Part shown: piece after piece, positions 50,516-59,523 of the stretch
How the letters are laid out: every line of letters starts with the position of its first letter
Position numbering within the stretch: the first letter of the stretch is position 1
Assembly: GCA_027214345.1 (NCBI GenBank)
Contig: JAPWHR010000001.1
Location: forward strand, 124,001 to 188,000
Length of the DNA stretch: 64,000 bases
Direction: 5' to 3'
Source: Comamonadaceae bacterium G21597-S1
GTDB taxonomy: Bacteria; Pseudomonadota; Gammaproteobacteria; Burkholderiales; Burkholderiaceae_C
The notes under the pieces: generated by a model
The model's database searches: none
What the model saw: only the letters and a program-made list of their open reading frames with translations
What the model was told of the DNA's origin: nothing
Position numbers and translations under genes: made by a program

Positions 50516-51473
50516 CGTGCACCTCCTCCTGGGCCCGGCGCGCACGCCACACGGCCAGCCGGCGTCCGATCGACACCAGGCCCTGCGGCAGGAACAGCAA
50601 CAGCACGACGACCAGCAGGCCCAGCATGCCGGTGTGCACCTGCAGATAGTTGCGCCACACCAGTTCCTCGATGCCCAGGAAGGCGAAGGCACCCAGCACG
50701 GCGCCGGTGACCGAACCCAGGCCGCCGAGCAGCACCATCACGATGGGCTTGACCGCATACAGGATGTCGTAGACGTCCGGCGGCTCGATATAGTGCACCC
50801 AGCCCGCGTACAAGGTGCCGGCCATCGCGACGAACACGCCCGACAAGGCCAGCGCCAGGCTCTTGTAGAGCGTGGCGTTGACGCCGATCATGTCGGCCGC
50901 TGCTTCGTTCTGGCGGATGCAGGCCAGGCCGAAACCGAGCCGCGAGCGCTGCACGTACAACACGACCACCAGGGTCACGATGAGCAGCAGCCACATGGCG
51001 CGAAAGTAATACCCGGCTTCGGCCACGACACCGGTGCCGGCCGCCGCGTCGAGCGGAATGTTCAGGCCCATGCCGCCGCCGGTGAGGTCGGTGGCCGAGT
51101 TGGTCAACTCTCGCAGCACTTCGGCAACCGCCAGGCTGGCGATCGCGAAATAGTGCCCGCGCAGGCGCAGCAACACGGCACCGAGCACCATGGCCGCCGC
51201 GAACGCGATCGCACCGGCCGTCAGCGCAGCCACGGGCAGCGCATACCCCTTGGTCAGCATGATGCCACCGGCGTAGGCGCCGAAACCGAAGAACGCCGCC
51301 GTAGCGAACGAGGGATAACCGGCGAAGCCGCCGATCACGTTCCACGATACCGCCAGCACGGCATACATGCAGGCAAACGTGCCCAGGCGCAGCGTATAAG
51401 GTTGCCCGACCCAGGGCAATACGCCCAGCGCGATGACAACGGCCAGCAACAGTGCGTCGCGACGCCAGTTCAT
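50508..51473 (-). CDS. livM: Liv-type ABC transporter permease LivM (second system)
   Basis: Inner-membrane permease of 321 residues with about nine hydrophobic segments. The family signature GFAGYPSFATAAFFGFGAYAGG is near residues 49-70 (given here in part as GYPSFATAAFFGFGAYAG), and the coupling-helix region is LACIRQNEAAADMIGVN. Together with livH it forms the translocation path. It starts 13 bases after livH ends. Confidence 0.92.
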   Translation of the reverse strand: MNWRRDALLLAVVIALGVLPWVGQPYTLRLGTFACMYAVLAVSWNVIGGFAGYPSFATAAFFGFGAYAGGIMLTKGYALPVAALTAGAIAFAAAMVLGAVLLRLRGHYFAIASLAVAEVLRELTNSATDLTGGGMGLNIPLDAAAGTGVVAEAGYYFRAMWLLLIVTLVVVLYVQRSRLGFGLACIRQNEAAADMIGVNATLYKSLALALSGVFVAMAGTLYAGWVHYIEPPDVYDILYAVKPIVMVLLGGLGSVTGAVLGAFAFLGIEELVWRNYLQVHTGMLGLLVVVLLLFLPQGLVSIGRRLAVWRARRAQEEVHGG

Positions 51474-51486
51474 GCCTGCGCCTCCA

Positions 51487-52353
51487 TCATTCGAATCCCC
51501 GCTTGCCGAGCAAGCCTTGCGGACGCAGCACCAGGAACACGATCAACAACGCAAAGGACAGGGTCACGGCATGTTCGGGGCCGATGGCCATGGCACCGAA
51601 ACTCTCCACCAGCCCCAGCAACAGGCCGCCGAGCACGGCCCCCGGCACGCTGCCCAGGCCGCCGAGCACACACACGACGAAGGCCTTGCCCAGGTAGGCC
51701 GTCGACGACAACGGCGATATCGGAAATATCAATGCCATCAACACACCCGCACAACCGGCCATGGCGGCCCCGAGTCCGAACGCCGCGGCGTTGGTGGCCT
51801 TGACGTCGACCCCCATCAAGGTGGCCGCGTCCCGGTCCAGCCGCACCGCGATGATGGCGCGGCCCACCCGCGAACGGCGCAGGATCAGGTACAACACGCC
51901 GGTGAGCACCAACGCGAAAACCATCGCCACCAGCCGGTCCACCGGCACGACGACCGACCCCAAGGCGACCGTACCGAGCGGCGGATCCAGGATGAGTTGT
52001 CGGTAGTCGGCGCGAAACGCCAGGATCATGGCGTTGTTCAGGATCAGGTCGAGGCCGAAGGTCAGCGTCAACGTCACCAGCACCGGCGCGGCGATGACCC
52101 GGTTGAGCAGCCCGCGTTGCACCAGGTAGCCGGCCGCATAAAACAGCGGCGCGGCAATCAGCACCGTCAGCCAGGGGCTGATGCCCAGGCTGCTGTAGGC
52201 GCCCCAGGCCAGGTAGGAGCCCAGCACGATGAAGGAGCCATGCATCAGGTTGATGACGTTCAGCACGCCCCACACCAGGGAGAAGCCGGCCGCGATGCAG
52301 GCATAGAGGCAACCCAGCACGATGCCGTTGAGGAGGATCTGCAGCGTATACAT
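51487..52353 (-). CDS. livH: Liv-type ABC transporter permease LivH (second system)
   Basis: Inner-membrane permease of 288 residues, eight or so helices. The start LQILLNGIVLGCLYACIAAG and the INLMHGSFIVLGSYLAW block are diagnostic of LivH. The coupling helix is VRLDRDAATLMGVDV. Partner of LivM. It follows the receptor gene by 31 bases. Confidence 0.93.
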   Translation of the reverse strand: MYTLQILLNGIVLGCLYACIAAGFSLVWGVLNVINLMHGSFIVLGSYLAWGAYSSLGISPWLTVLIAAPLFYAAGYLVQRGLLNRVIAAPVLVTLTLTFGLDLILNNAMILAFRADYRQLILDPPLGTVALGSVVVPVDRLVAMVFALVLTGVLYLILRRSRVGRAIIAVRLDRDAATLMGVDVKATNAAAFGLGAAMAGCAGVLMALIFPISPLSSTAYLGKAFVVCVLGGLGSVPGAVLGGLLLGLVESFGAMAIGPEHAVTLSFALLIVFLVLRPQGLLGKRGFE

Positions 52354-52384
52354 GCCGGGTCTGATCGTGCGAATGCAGGCTGGA

Positions 52385-53620
52385 TTACTTCACGCCGAGC
52401 TTGAAGTCGCCCTGCTTGATCGCAGCCGGGAACACCACGACCGCCTTGCCGCCCTGGATCTGGAACACCGGCGGCTCAAGCGAGGTGATCTGGCCCGTGC
52501 TGCCGAATTTGACCGGACCCCAGAAGGTCACCGCGTCCATCGCTGCCAAGGCGTCACGCACCTTGTTCTTGTCGAGCGAACCGGCCTTCTCGATCGCCAT
52601 CTGGAACAACGCGCCGGAGACCGATGCCGAGGCCTGGGCGTAGTCCGGCACACCCTTGTATTTCTCGGTGAACAGTTTCACGTAGTTGGCCGTGGTACCG
52701 AAGATGTCCGTACCCTTGTATTGCGCGGCCGGGTGCCACCATGCCGCGCTGCTGATGTTCTCGGCGCCGGCACCGGCCGCGTCGATGAACTCCTGGTAGG
52801 CCGGGCCGGCGATCATGGTGACCACCGGTGCCTCGATACGCTGGTCGCCCATCTGCTTCTTGATCAGCACCAGGTCGTTGATGTAGCCGGTGGCGAAGAT
52901 CCAGTCCGGCTTGGCGGCCTTGACCTGCGCCAGCGCCGACGAATGGTCCATGGTGTTGATCGCATATTTCTCGAACAACACCAGCTCCAGGCCACGCGCC
53001 TTGGCCGATTTCTCCATCTCCTGGGCAATGGCCAGCGGGAACAGGTCGTTGCGCGCCAGGATCGCCACCCGCTTCACATTTGGTGCCGTCTTGCGCACGA
53101 TGTCGGTCAGCGGCGTGGTCAACGTGTCGTTGGGCGTGAAGGTGCCAAACAGAAACTTGTAGCCCTGGTCGTAGACCTGCGAGGATGACGCGGTCGACGC
53201 GATGGTCGGCACGCCATAACGCTCGGACACCGTGCTTGCGGCCTTGGCAGCACCGGAGCCGAACGGCGAAAACAGGAAGTCGACCTTCTCCTGGCTGATC
53301 AGCTTCTCGGCGGCCTGCACGGCACGTGGCGTGTTCGACTGGTAATCGGTGTAGACAATCTCCACCTTCATCTTCTTGCCGCCCACGTCGATGCCGCCCG
53401 CCTTGTTGACGACCTCGGCCCACAGGTCGTAACCCTGCTGCTGCTTGAGCGCTTCAGGCGCCAGTGCCCCCGTCAGGGGCAGTGGCGCACCAAACCGGAT
53501 GGTCTGCTGTGCAAGGGCCTGGCCGGCCCCCAGGCTGAAGGTCAATGCGACGGTGGAGCAGAGCGTTCGCCACAGGGCAGAGCGAGGCTGGGCGGTGGTG
53601 ATGGGAGTGGCTTGGGACAC
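52385..53620 (-). CDS. Liv-type ABC transporter substrate-binding protein
   Basis: Periplasmic receptor of 411 residues, first gene of the second Liv operon. A long N terminus is followed by a signal peptide core (LCSTVALTFSLGAGQALAQQ, cleavage after ALA near residue 37). The mature protein shows the Leu/Ile/Val-binding fold: RFGAPLPLTGALAPEALKQQ, SPFGSGAAKAASTVSERYGV and PTIASTASSSQVYDQGYKF. Several family members bind aromatic or carboxylic acids rather than amino acids; the ligand is unknown here. A LysR gene lies 180 bases upstream with a strong palindrome between. Confidence 0.9.
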   Translation of the reverse strand: MSQATPITTAQPRSALWRTLCSTVALTFSLGAGQALAQQTIRFGAPLPLTGALAPEALKQQQGYDLWAEVVNKAGGIDVGGKKMKVEIVYTDYQSNTPRAVQAAEKLISQEKVDFLFSPFGSGAAKAASTVSERYGVPTIASTASSSQVYDQGYKFLFGTFTPNDTLTTPLTDIVRKTAPNVKRVAILARNDLFPLAIAQEMEKSAKARGLELVLFEKYAINTMDHSSALAQVKAAKPDWIFATGYINDLVLIKKQMGDQRIEAPVVTMIAGPAYQEFIDAAGAGAENISSAAWWHPAAQYKGTDIFGTTANYVKLFTEKYKGVPDYAQASASVSGALFQMAIEKAGSLDKNKVRDALAAMDAVTFWGPVKFGSTGQITSLEPPVFQIQGGKAVVVFPAAIKQGDFKLGVK

Positions 53621-53672
53621 GTGAACCTCCGTAAATGTGGGAACGACCGATTCAGTCTAACGACCTGCCGGT

Positions 53673-53722
53673 TTCTCGAGAATCACTGAATTGAGACAGC
53701 TGTGTTCTCGAAACGAGAACAC
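53673..53722. promoter_or_regulatory. Two TTCTCG palindromes upstream of the Liv operon
   Basis: TTCTCGAGAA at 53673-53682 and GTGTTCTCG-AAA-CGAGAACAC at 53702-53722 share the half-site TTCTCG/CGAGAA. The second is a perfect 9-bp repeat with a T-N11-A core (TCTCGAAACGAGA), the LysR pattern. They lie 53-102 bases before the receptor ATG, within reach of the promoter. They could also form a terminator hairpin for the upstream LysR gene, but no T-run follows. Confidence 0.6.
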
Positions 53723-53800
53723 ATTGCAAGGGTCGGGCGTCGCAGTCATGCATAGGTCCGCCACGGCATTCGGCGAGGCGACGCGCACGCCGTGCCGCTG

Positions 53801-54715
53801 TCATGCTCGCCGCGTACGACCGGTCGCAAGCATCTCCGCCTTGAGTGCGTCCACAACGCTGTTGCTGGCGATCGAACGGACCCGCGACGCGCTGGCCACC
53901 AACGTGACCTTGGTATTGCGCAGCACGGCGTCGTCGAGCGGCACGGCTACCAATCGACGTTCGGCGATTTCGCTACGCACCGAGTCCATTGGCAGGAAGG
54001 TCACGTAGTCGGTATCCAGCACCAGGCGCCACGCGAACGCGAGCGTATTGGTCTCGAGCACCGTGTGCGGCTCGAGCCGGCCTACTGCGCAGACACGATC
54101 GATCAACTGGCGGATGCCGAAGGACCGGTCCGGCAACACCACCTGGTGCTGCAATGCGTCGGCCAGCTTGCAACTGCGTTTGAGCGCGAGCGCGTGGGAC
54201 GGGCCCACGATCGCGCACAAGGGTTGCTTCATCCGGGCCAGCTCGAGCAGGTCGCCGCGCGGGGACTGCCCGAACACGATGCCCAGGTCGACCCGGTGCT
54301 CGGCCACGGCCTCGGCCACGGCCATCGAACCCATCGCAATCACGGTCAGGCCGATGCGGGCGTGCCGTTCCAGGTAGCCCCTCACGAACCGGGGCATCAG
54401 CCCGGACAGCAGACCCTCGACACAGGCAATGCGGACATGGCCGCGGCCCAGGTCGTCGAACTCCGCGATCTGCCCGCGCAGGACATCGAGCCGGGAGCGG
54501 GTCTCGTCTGCATATTGCATCAGCAGTCTGCCAGCATCCGTCAACGTCATGCCGCGCGCATGGCGCTCGAACAACTGCACACCGAGTTCGTCCTCCAGCG
54601 CCACCATGTGGCGGCTCAGCGCGCTCTGGGCCACGAACAGACGGGCAGCCGCGTGGCGCAAGCTGCCTTGCTCTGCGATCTCCCGGAAGTAACGTAGACT
54701 GGCTGCCTCGATCAT
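53801..54715 (-). CDS. LysR-family regulator, upstream of the Liv operon
   Basis: A 304-residue LysR regulator. The helix-turn-helix is LRYFREIAEQGSLRHAAARL followed by VAQSALSRHMVALEDELGVQ. The effector domain begins near residue 90 (GHVRIACVEGLLSGLMPRFV). The ATG at 54713-54715 has GAGGAG six bases upstream on the minus strand, so this start is well supported even though it lies head to head with, and overlaps, the start of the plus-strand LysR gene. Same direction as the Liv operon and probably its regulator. Confidence 0.9.
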   Translation of the reverse strand: MIEAASLRYFREIAEQGSLRHAAARLFVAQSALSRHMVALEDELGVQLFERHARGMTLTDAGRLLMQYADETRSRLDVLRGQIAEFDDLGRGHVRIACVEGLLSGLMPRFVRGYLERHARIGLTVIAMGSMAVAEAVAEHRVDLGIVFGQSPRGDLLELARMKQPLCAIVGPSHALALKRSCKLADALQHQVVLPDRSFGIRQLIDRVCAVGRLEPHTVLETNTLAFAWRLVLDTDYVTFLPMDSVRSEIAERRLVAVPLDDAVLRNTKVTLVASASRVRSIASNSVVDALKAEMLATGRTRRA

Positions 54716-55640
54716 GTCCCACTCCTCGCGCACATCTCGCAGTTTGCAAACCCAGGCCCTCGAGTACTTCGCAGAAATCGCCCGATCGGGTTCTCTGCGA
54801 CAGGCCTCGGAGACCTTCGACATCGTACCGAGTGCGATCAGCCGGCAGATCGCCCAGCTCGAACACCAGCTCGGCCTGCAGCTGTTCGAGCGCCATACAC
54901 GCGGCATGACGCTCACCGAAGCCGGCAAGGTCCTGCTCGCCCACGTCGACCAGAACGAACGCCAGCTCGACGCCTTGCGCAACCAGCTCGACGATCTCAG
55001 CGCGTTGCGGCGCGGATCGGTCCGACTCGCCGTCGTCGAAGCGGTCGCGCACCGCTTCCTGCCCGCGGCCATCGCCGATTTTTCGAGGCACCACCCTGGC
55101 ATCGAGTTCCAGGTGTCCGTGTGCGGAACCAACGAGGTGGCCGGTCGCCTGTTGTCCAACACGGCGGAAATCGCGATGGCCTTCAATTCGCCATCGCGCG
55201 ACGACCTGATGCTGCAGGCGCGTATTGCGCAACCGCTGCAGCTGGTCTGCGCACCCGGTCATGCCCTGCTGGGATCAGGCAAGGTGTCGATGGCGCAGCT
55301 CGATGGCCTACCAGCGGCCCTGCCCGATCGCAGTTTCGGCATCCGCCGCATGGTCGATCGCGCGCAGGAGGCTGCAGGCGTGCGCTTCAAGATCATGCTG
55401 GAGAGCGACTCGCTGCAGCTCATCAAGAACGTGGTCAGCGCGACCTCGCTGGTCACCTTCATGCCGCCGATGACCTTCACGCGCGAGCAGAACAACGGCA
55501 CGCTGCTCGCAATCGACCTGCAGGACGCCGCGTTCATGCGGGCCTCGATCGACGTGATCACCGCGCGCGGGCACGGCATGTCGCTGGCGGCCCGACAGTT
55601 CCTCGAAGCCCTGGTCGCGCAGGCCCGCGACCGCGGCTGA
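54714..55640 (+). CDS. LysR-family regulator, divergent partner
   Basis: A 308-residue LysR regulator. After a short polar leader (MSHSSRTSRSLQTQ), the helix-turn-helix is LEYFAEIARSGSLRQASETF and VPSAISRQIAQLEHQLGLQ. It resembles its divergent neighbour over the whole length (both have LFERH-RGMTLT and PDRSFGIR), so the pair probably arose by duplication. The ATG at 54714-54716 shares two bases with the neighbour's ATG; no good ribosome site precedes it, and a TTG at 54744 is an alternative. The aldehyde dehydrogenase gene follows 161 bases later. Confidence 0.87.
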   Translation: MSHSSRTSRSLQTQALEYFAEIARSGSLRQASETFDIVPSAISRQIAQLEHQLGLQLFERHTRGMTLTEAGKVLLAHVDQNERQLDALRNQLDDLSALRRGSVRLAVVEAVAHRFLPAAIADFSRHHPGIEFQVSVCGTNEVAGRLLSNTAEIAMAFNSPSRDDLMLQARIAQPLQLVCAPGHALLGSGKVSMAQLDGLPAALPDRSFGIRRMVDRAQEAAGVRFKIMLESDSLQLIKNVVSATSLVTFMPPMTFTREQNNGTLLAIDLQDAAFMRASIDVITARGHGMSLAARQFLEALVAQARDRG

Positions 55641-55801
55641 ACCCACGCCCGGTCGGTGGCCGATGCCACGCGCCCGCCGTGGCGTCGCGCGCAGGCTGGC
55701 GTCGTTCTGATTCGGGCAACGCGCCGTTGCCGCCGCGGGTCTTACCGAACCAACCGACGGCGGAACAGAATGCGGTCACGTTCATCCACGGAGATCCCCT
55801 C

Positions 55802-57256
55802 ATGCAGACCGAATCGATTCTTTCGCCCTACGACGGTTCTGTTGTCGGCGAAATGCCGGTCAGCAGCGCCCAGGACATCGAGTCCGCGATCGGGCGCGCA
55901 CAGCAGGCCTACCAGACCATGCGCAAATTGCCGCGTTTCGTGCGCGCCGACATCCTGGCCCGTGCGTCCGACCTGCTGCGCGAGCGGCGCGACGCGTTCA
56001 CGCAGCTGATCGCGGCAGAGGCCGGCAAACCGCTGTACGACGCGCGTGGCGAGGTATCGCGCGCCATTTTCAACCTGTCCAACGCCGCCGCCGAGGCGCG
56101 ACGTTTCGGCGGCGAGGAAGTGCCGCTGGACATGGATGCAGGTGTATTCGAATACCAGACCACTGATGCCCAGGGCCGCGCAGTGTCGCTGGACAAGCTC
56201 GACCCACAGGCGCTGGCCAGCATCCGACGTCGCGTCGGGCTGGCCCGCCGATTCCCGATCGGCATCGTGCTGGCGATTGCGCCATTCAATTTTCCGCTCA
56301 ACCTGGTATTGCACAAGGTGGCGCCGGCGCTGGCCGTGGGCAACAGCGTCGTGCTCAAACCGGCTCCACAGACACCGCTGACCTCGCAACTGCTTCAGCA
56401 ACTGTTCCGCGATGCCGGATTGCCCGAAGGCGCACTCGAAGTCTGCCACTGCCCGGTGCCGCTGGCCGAAGCCATGGTGCGCGACGACCGGTTCGCAATG
56501 GTCAGTTTCACCGGCAGTGCCAAGGTGGGCTGGCACATCAAGTCGATCGCCGGACAGAAGAAGGTCGCGCTCGAACTCGGCGGCAACGGCGCCGTCATCG
56601 TCGCCGAAGACGCCGACCTGGAATATGCGGCAGCGCGTTGCGTGCGCGGCGGCGTCGTCTATGGCGGCCAGTACTGCATCGGCGTGCAACGCATCCTGGT
56701 GCAGCGCGCGGTGCAGCAGCGCTTCACCGAACTCCTGGTGCAGAAGGTGTCGGCCTGCAAGGTCGGCAACCCGATGGAAGAAGGCATCGACGTGGGCCCG
56801 GTCATCGACGAGGGTTCGGCGATACGCATCCAGTCCTGGGTCGACGAGGCCGTAGCGCAAGGCGCCCGGGTGCTGTGCGGCGGCACGCGCGACAAGACCG
56901 TCGTACAGCCCACGGTGCTGACCGACACCCGCCCCGGCATGAAGGTCGAGGACGAAGAAATCTTCGGCCCGGTGCTGACGCTCAACACCTACGACGATTT
57001 CGACGATGCGGTGGCACGTTGTGCCGACTCCAAGTACGGCCTGCAAGGCGGCCTTTTCACACAGGACCTGCGCCGCGCCTTGCGCGCCATCGAGGACTGG
57101 GAGGTGGGCGGCCTGATGGTCAACGACGTGCCGATCTACCGCATCGACAACATGCCCTTCGGCGGCTGGAAAGCCTCGGGCACCGGCCGCGAAGGCACGC
57201 GATACGCGATGGAGGACATGAGCGACATCCGGCATCTGGTGATCAACTACGCGTGA
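55802..57256 (+). CDS. NAD(P)-dependent aldehyde dehydrogenase
   Basis: A 484-residue ALDH-superfamily enzyme. The Rossmann region includes GIVLAIAPFNFPLNLVLHK, the general-base Glu is in VALELGGNGAVIV, and the nucleophile Cys in GGVVYGGQYCIGVQRI. EIFGPVLTLNTYDDFDDAV and PFGGWKASGTGREGTRYAM complete the signature. The pattern is close to succinate-semialdehyde/glyceraldehyde-type members, but the substrate is not decided. Start ATG follows GGAGA at 55785-55789. Context suggests it oxidises an aldehyde derived from the Liv-imported compound. Confidence 0.92.
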   Translation: MQTESILSPYDGSVVGEMPVSSAQDIESAIGRAQQAYQTMRKLPRFVRADILARASDLLRERRDAFTQLIAAEAGKPLYDARGEVSRAIFNLSNAAAEARRFGGEEVPLDMDAGVFEYQTTDAQGRAVSLDKLDPQALASIRRRVGLARRFPIGIVLAIAPFNFPLNLVLHKVAPALAVGNSVVLKPAPQTPLTSQLLQQLFRDAGLPEGALEVCHCPVPLAEAMVRDDRFAMVSFTGSAKVGWHIKSIAGQKKVALELGGNGAVIVAEDADLEYAAARCVRGGVVYGGQYCIGVQRILVQRAVQQRFTELLVQKVSACKVGNPMEEGIDVGPVIDEGSAIRIQSWVDEAVAQGARVLCGGTRDKTVVQPTVLTDTRPGMKVEDEEIFGPVLTLNTYDDFDDAVARCADSKYGLQGGLFTQDLRRALRAIEDWEVGGLMVNDVPIYRIDNMPFGGWKASGTGREGTRYAMEDMSDIRHLVINYA

Positions 57257-57815
57257 TGGGTATTGGCGCGGGGCATCGCTTCGGACCGAGGACACATCCT
57301 CCAGCGGCTCGGCGATGGGGCGGCGCGATGCAATCTGCCCTTGTCTTGCGATGTCCATTGCCGCAGGTTCCTGCCGGTCTCGGCAGGGGGATCTGTGCAC
57401 CCTCGCCGCCTCCGGCACCACCGGCGGATACCGGACAGATCCCGCGCAGGCGCAATGAACCTGGCCTCGCGCACAGGACAGCTTGCATCGACCCACACCC
57501 GGATTCAAACGACGCAGCCATCGCAGCTCGACGTTTCACCATTGCCGCGAATTCGCGCTCCGGCGAGGTCGACTGTGTGCATTGACGGGCTCCGCCCCCG
57601 ACTCCGACGTGTGTCCAGGCGCGAGCCACTCCGACCAGTGGCCGCCGGATTCTTGCTGCGATAGCGGCTGGTCGTACGGGCAAGGCCTGGATTGGGGCAC
57701 AGGAGGCAGGCTGGTTCGTGGGCAAAGGCGATGGGGAGCGGCGTGAAGGCGAAAGATATGGCCGTATGATTTGGGTGACGACGCAGTTGCCACGGAGAGG
57801 AAATAGCCCGGTACC
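57257..57815. other. Gap with no recognised gene
   Basis: About 560 bases after the aldehyde dehydrogenase. Open frames exist on both strands but have no recognisable family, no ribosome site and shadow-like composition (Arg/Pro-rich). A TATGAT at 57765-57770 could be a -10 box for the 57816 gene. Otherwise nothing seen. Confidence 0.5.
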
Positions 57816-58358
57816 ATGAAAAGTGGATTGGCGAACGTTGGGTCATGTATGCGATGGGCTGACCGTCGCAGCATGGCGGGATGCGTGCGCTTGTTCGCAG
57901 GAAGTGCCGCGGCTATCCCACTTTTCTCCTGGCCTGACCACGGACAATCACTGAAGTCGCCGAACCCGTCGAGAACGGCATTCAAATGCGAGGTGTCTGG
58001 CAAGGTGGTCCATTCGGACGATCCGTGTCTGGGGGCCAAGCGCATCGACGTGGAGCCGACCCGCGAGTTGGACCGGGCATCAGGGCGTCGATCTGTCGGA
58101 CGCGATGTTCTGCGCGAAACGATGCGCGAGCAGTATGTGAAAGCGGTCAAGCCATTGACCGGCCTCACCACGGACCGATATGCCGCTACTGCACGGCGAA
58201 TGGATCTGTCATCAGCCGCCAAGGCCGAGTGCGTCTCGCTCGATGCTGGCATCGCTGATGCGCAGGGGATTGAGCGTTCTGCGTCTGCTGGGGCGCGTAC
58301 GGCTGTGCAGCACGGCCTATTCAAGCTGCGCAAGAGATACCGGGATCTCGGCTGCTGA
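57816..58358 (+). CDS. DUF4124-like secreted hypothetical protein
   Basis: A 180-residue protein with no assigned function. Residues about 55-70 (FKCEVSGKVVHSDDPCLGAK) resemble the DUF4124 pattern of a short beta-structured domain with two Cys residues, common in betaproteobacterial envelope proteins. A helical C-terminal half follows (LSSAAKAECVSLDAGIADA, ending KLRKRYRDLGC). The N-terminal 40 residues are moderately hydrophobic around AGCVRLFAGSAAAIPLFSW, which may be a signal sequence. The start is uncertain. Confidence 0.6.
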   Translation: MKSGLANVGSCMRWADRRSMAGCVRLFAGSAAAIPLFSWPDHGQSLKSPNPSRTAFKCEVSGKVVHSDDPCLGAKRIDVEPTRELDRASGRRSVGRDVLRETMREQYVKAVKPLTGLTTDRYAATARRMDLSSAAKAECVSLDAGIADAQGIERSASAGARTAVQHGLFKLRKRYRDLGC

Positions 58359-58409
58359 ACAGATCCAGGCACACGGTGACCACTGTTTACAGCGATCGGG
58401 AGAGCATCG

Positions 58410-59027
58410 ATGCGATTTGAGGGCGTCATCAAGACATGGAACGAAGAACGCGCTTTCGGCTTTATCACGCCGGCACAAGGTGGACAAGATGTCTTCGTCC
58501 ACATCACGGCGTTTCCACCGCGATCCGGGCGTCCACCGTTGAATCAGCGCGTGTCGTTTGAGTTGGAGATCAATCGAGACGGCAAGAAGCGAGCGAGGAA
58601 CGTCATGCTGGTGCGTTCGCCAAACGCCATCAAGACGCGCCCGAGGAACCCCGATGCCCAATGGGGTGGCGCCAGTCTGTTCGCCGTCCCCGCCTTCGTT
58701 CTCCTGTATGTTGCCATTGCCGTCGTCTGGCGAGTCCCGAACACGGTCGGGCTGGCGTACCTGGCGCTCAGCACTGTGTGCTTCATCATGTACGCGGCGG
58801 ACAAGTCTGCGGCCAAGTCCGGCGGATGGCGCACCAAGGAAAGCACATTGTTGCTCACTGGACTTGCGGGAGGCTGGCCTGGAGCCATGCTGGCGCAGCA
58901 GTTCCTGCGGCACAAATCGGTGAAAGCATCGTTCCGGTCCGCGTTCTGGGGCACAGTGGTCATGAACGTGATCGCGTTTGTGGTGCTGAGTTCGCCGCAG
59001 GTCGGCGCCTGGCAGGCGTTGAGGTAA
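58410..59027 (+). CDS. Cold-shock domain / DUF1294 membrane fusion protein
   Basis: A 205-residue protein. Residues 1-68 form a cold-shock (CSD) nucleic-acid-binding domain: FEGVIKTWNEERAFGFITP and QDVFVHITAF carry the RNP-like aromatic motifs. The rest is DUF1294, with about four membrane segments (SLFAVPAFVLLYVAIAVVW; GLAYLALSTVCFIMYAADK) and the family block PGAMLAQQFLRHKSVKASF. The fusion is widespread in proteobacteria; its role is unknown. GGGAGAG at 58398-58404 is the ribosome site. Confidence 0.9.
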   Translation: MRFEGVIKTWNEERAFGFITPAQGGQDVFVHITAFPPRSGRPPLNQRVSFELEINRDGKKRARNVMLVRSPNAIKTRPRNPDAQWGGASLFAVPAFVLLYVAIAVVWRVPNTVGLAYLALSTVCFIMYAADKSAAKSGGWRTKESTLLLTGLAGGWPGAMLAQQFLRHKSVKASFRSAFWGTVVMNVIAFVVLSSPQVGAWQALR

Positions 59028-59410
59028 GCATCCAGTGTCAGCCAGGCAGAACAGCGGCTCGATTGATGCCGCCTGAATGCTGGCAGAGCCAGTCATCATT
59101 TCTTCGGTATCGGTGTCTGGCCGGCAGTGGCCGACAGATGCAACCCGGTTTGTTGTCGAAGCCGTCCACATGCTGGTGGCTGACACTGCTGATGGCAGGG
59201 AGACCCTCAGCGCCCGGGCACATACCTCAAGCGATAGGACTGACCGCATGGATCGGCCTCCTGGGCAGGCGCCAGCCGGTGATGCTTGACGAAACCGACG
59301 CCGACTCGACCAGGAAGCCGGTTTGTCCATGCAACCTAAGCCAAGGCAGACCCGGTATGACCCCGACCGCAGAATGCTTCAACATCGATCGCAAGAAATG
59401 TTGCCGTTGA
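59028..59410. other. Gap with no recognised gene
   Basis: About 380 bases between the CSD-DUF1294 gene and tRNA-Arg. Short overlapping frames are present on both strands without family matches or ribosome sites. No clear terminator was found. Confidence 0.5.
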
Positions 59411-59487
<77 letters not shown>

Positions 59488-59523
59488 TGGGAGCAAGGAG
59501 CTCGACAACACGAAGAAAAATGA

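Noticed and set aside
55742-57508. 588-codon minus-strand frame opposite the aldehyde dehydrogenase
   Set aside because: Antisense shadow with no recognised motif.
57243-57725. 160-codon minus-strand frame in the gap after the aldehyde dehydrogenase
   Set aside because: No homology recalled, Arg/Pro/Gly-rich, no ribosome site; too weak to call a gene.
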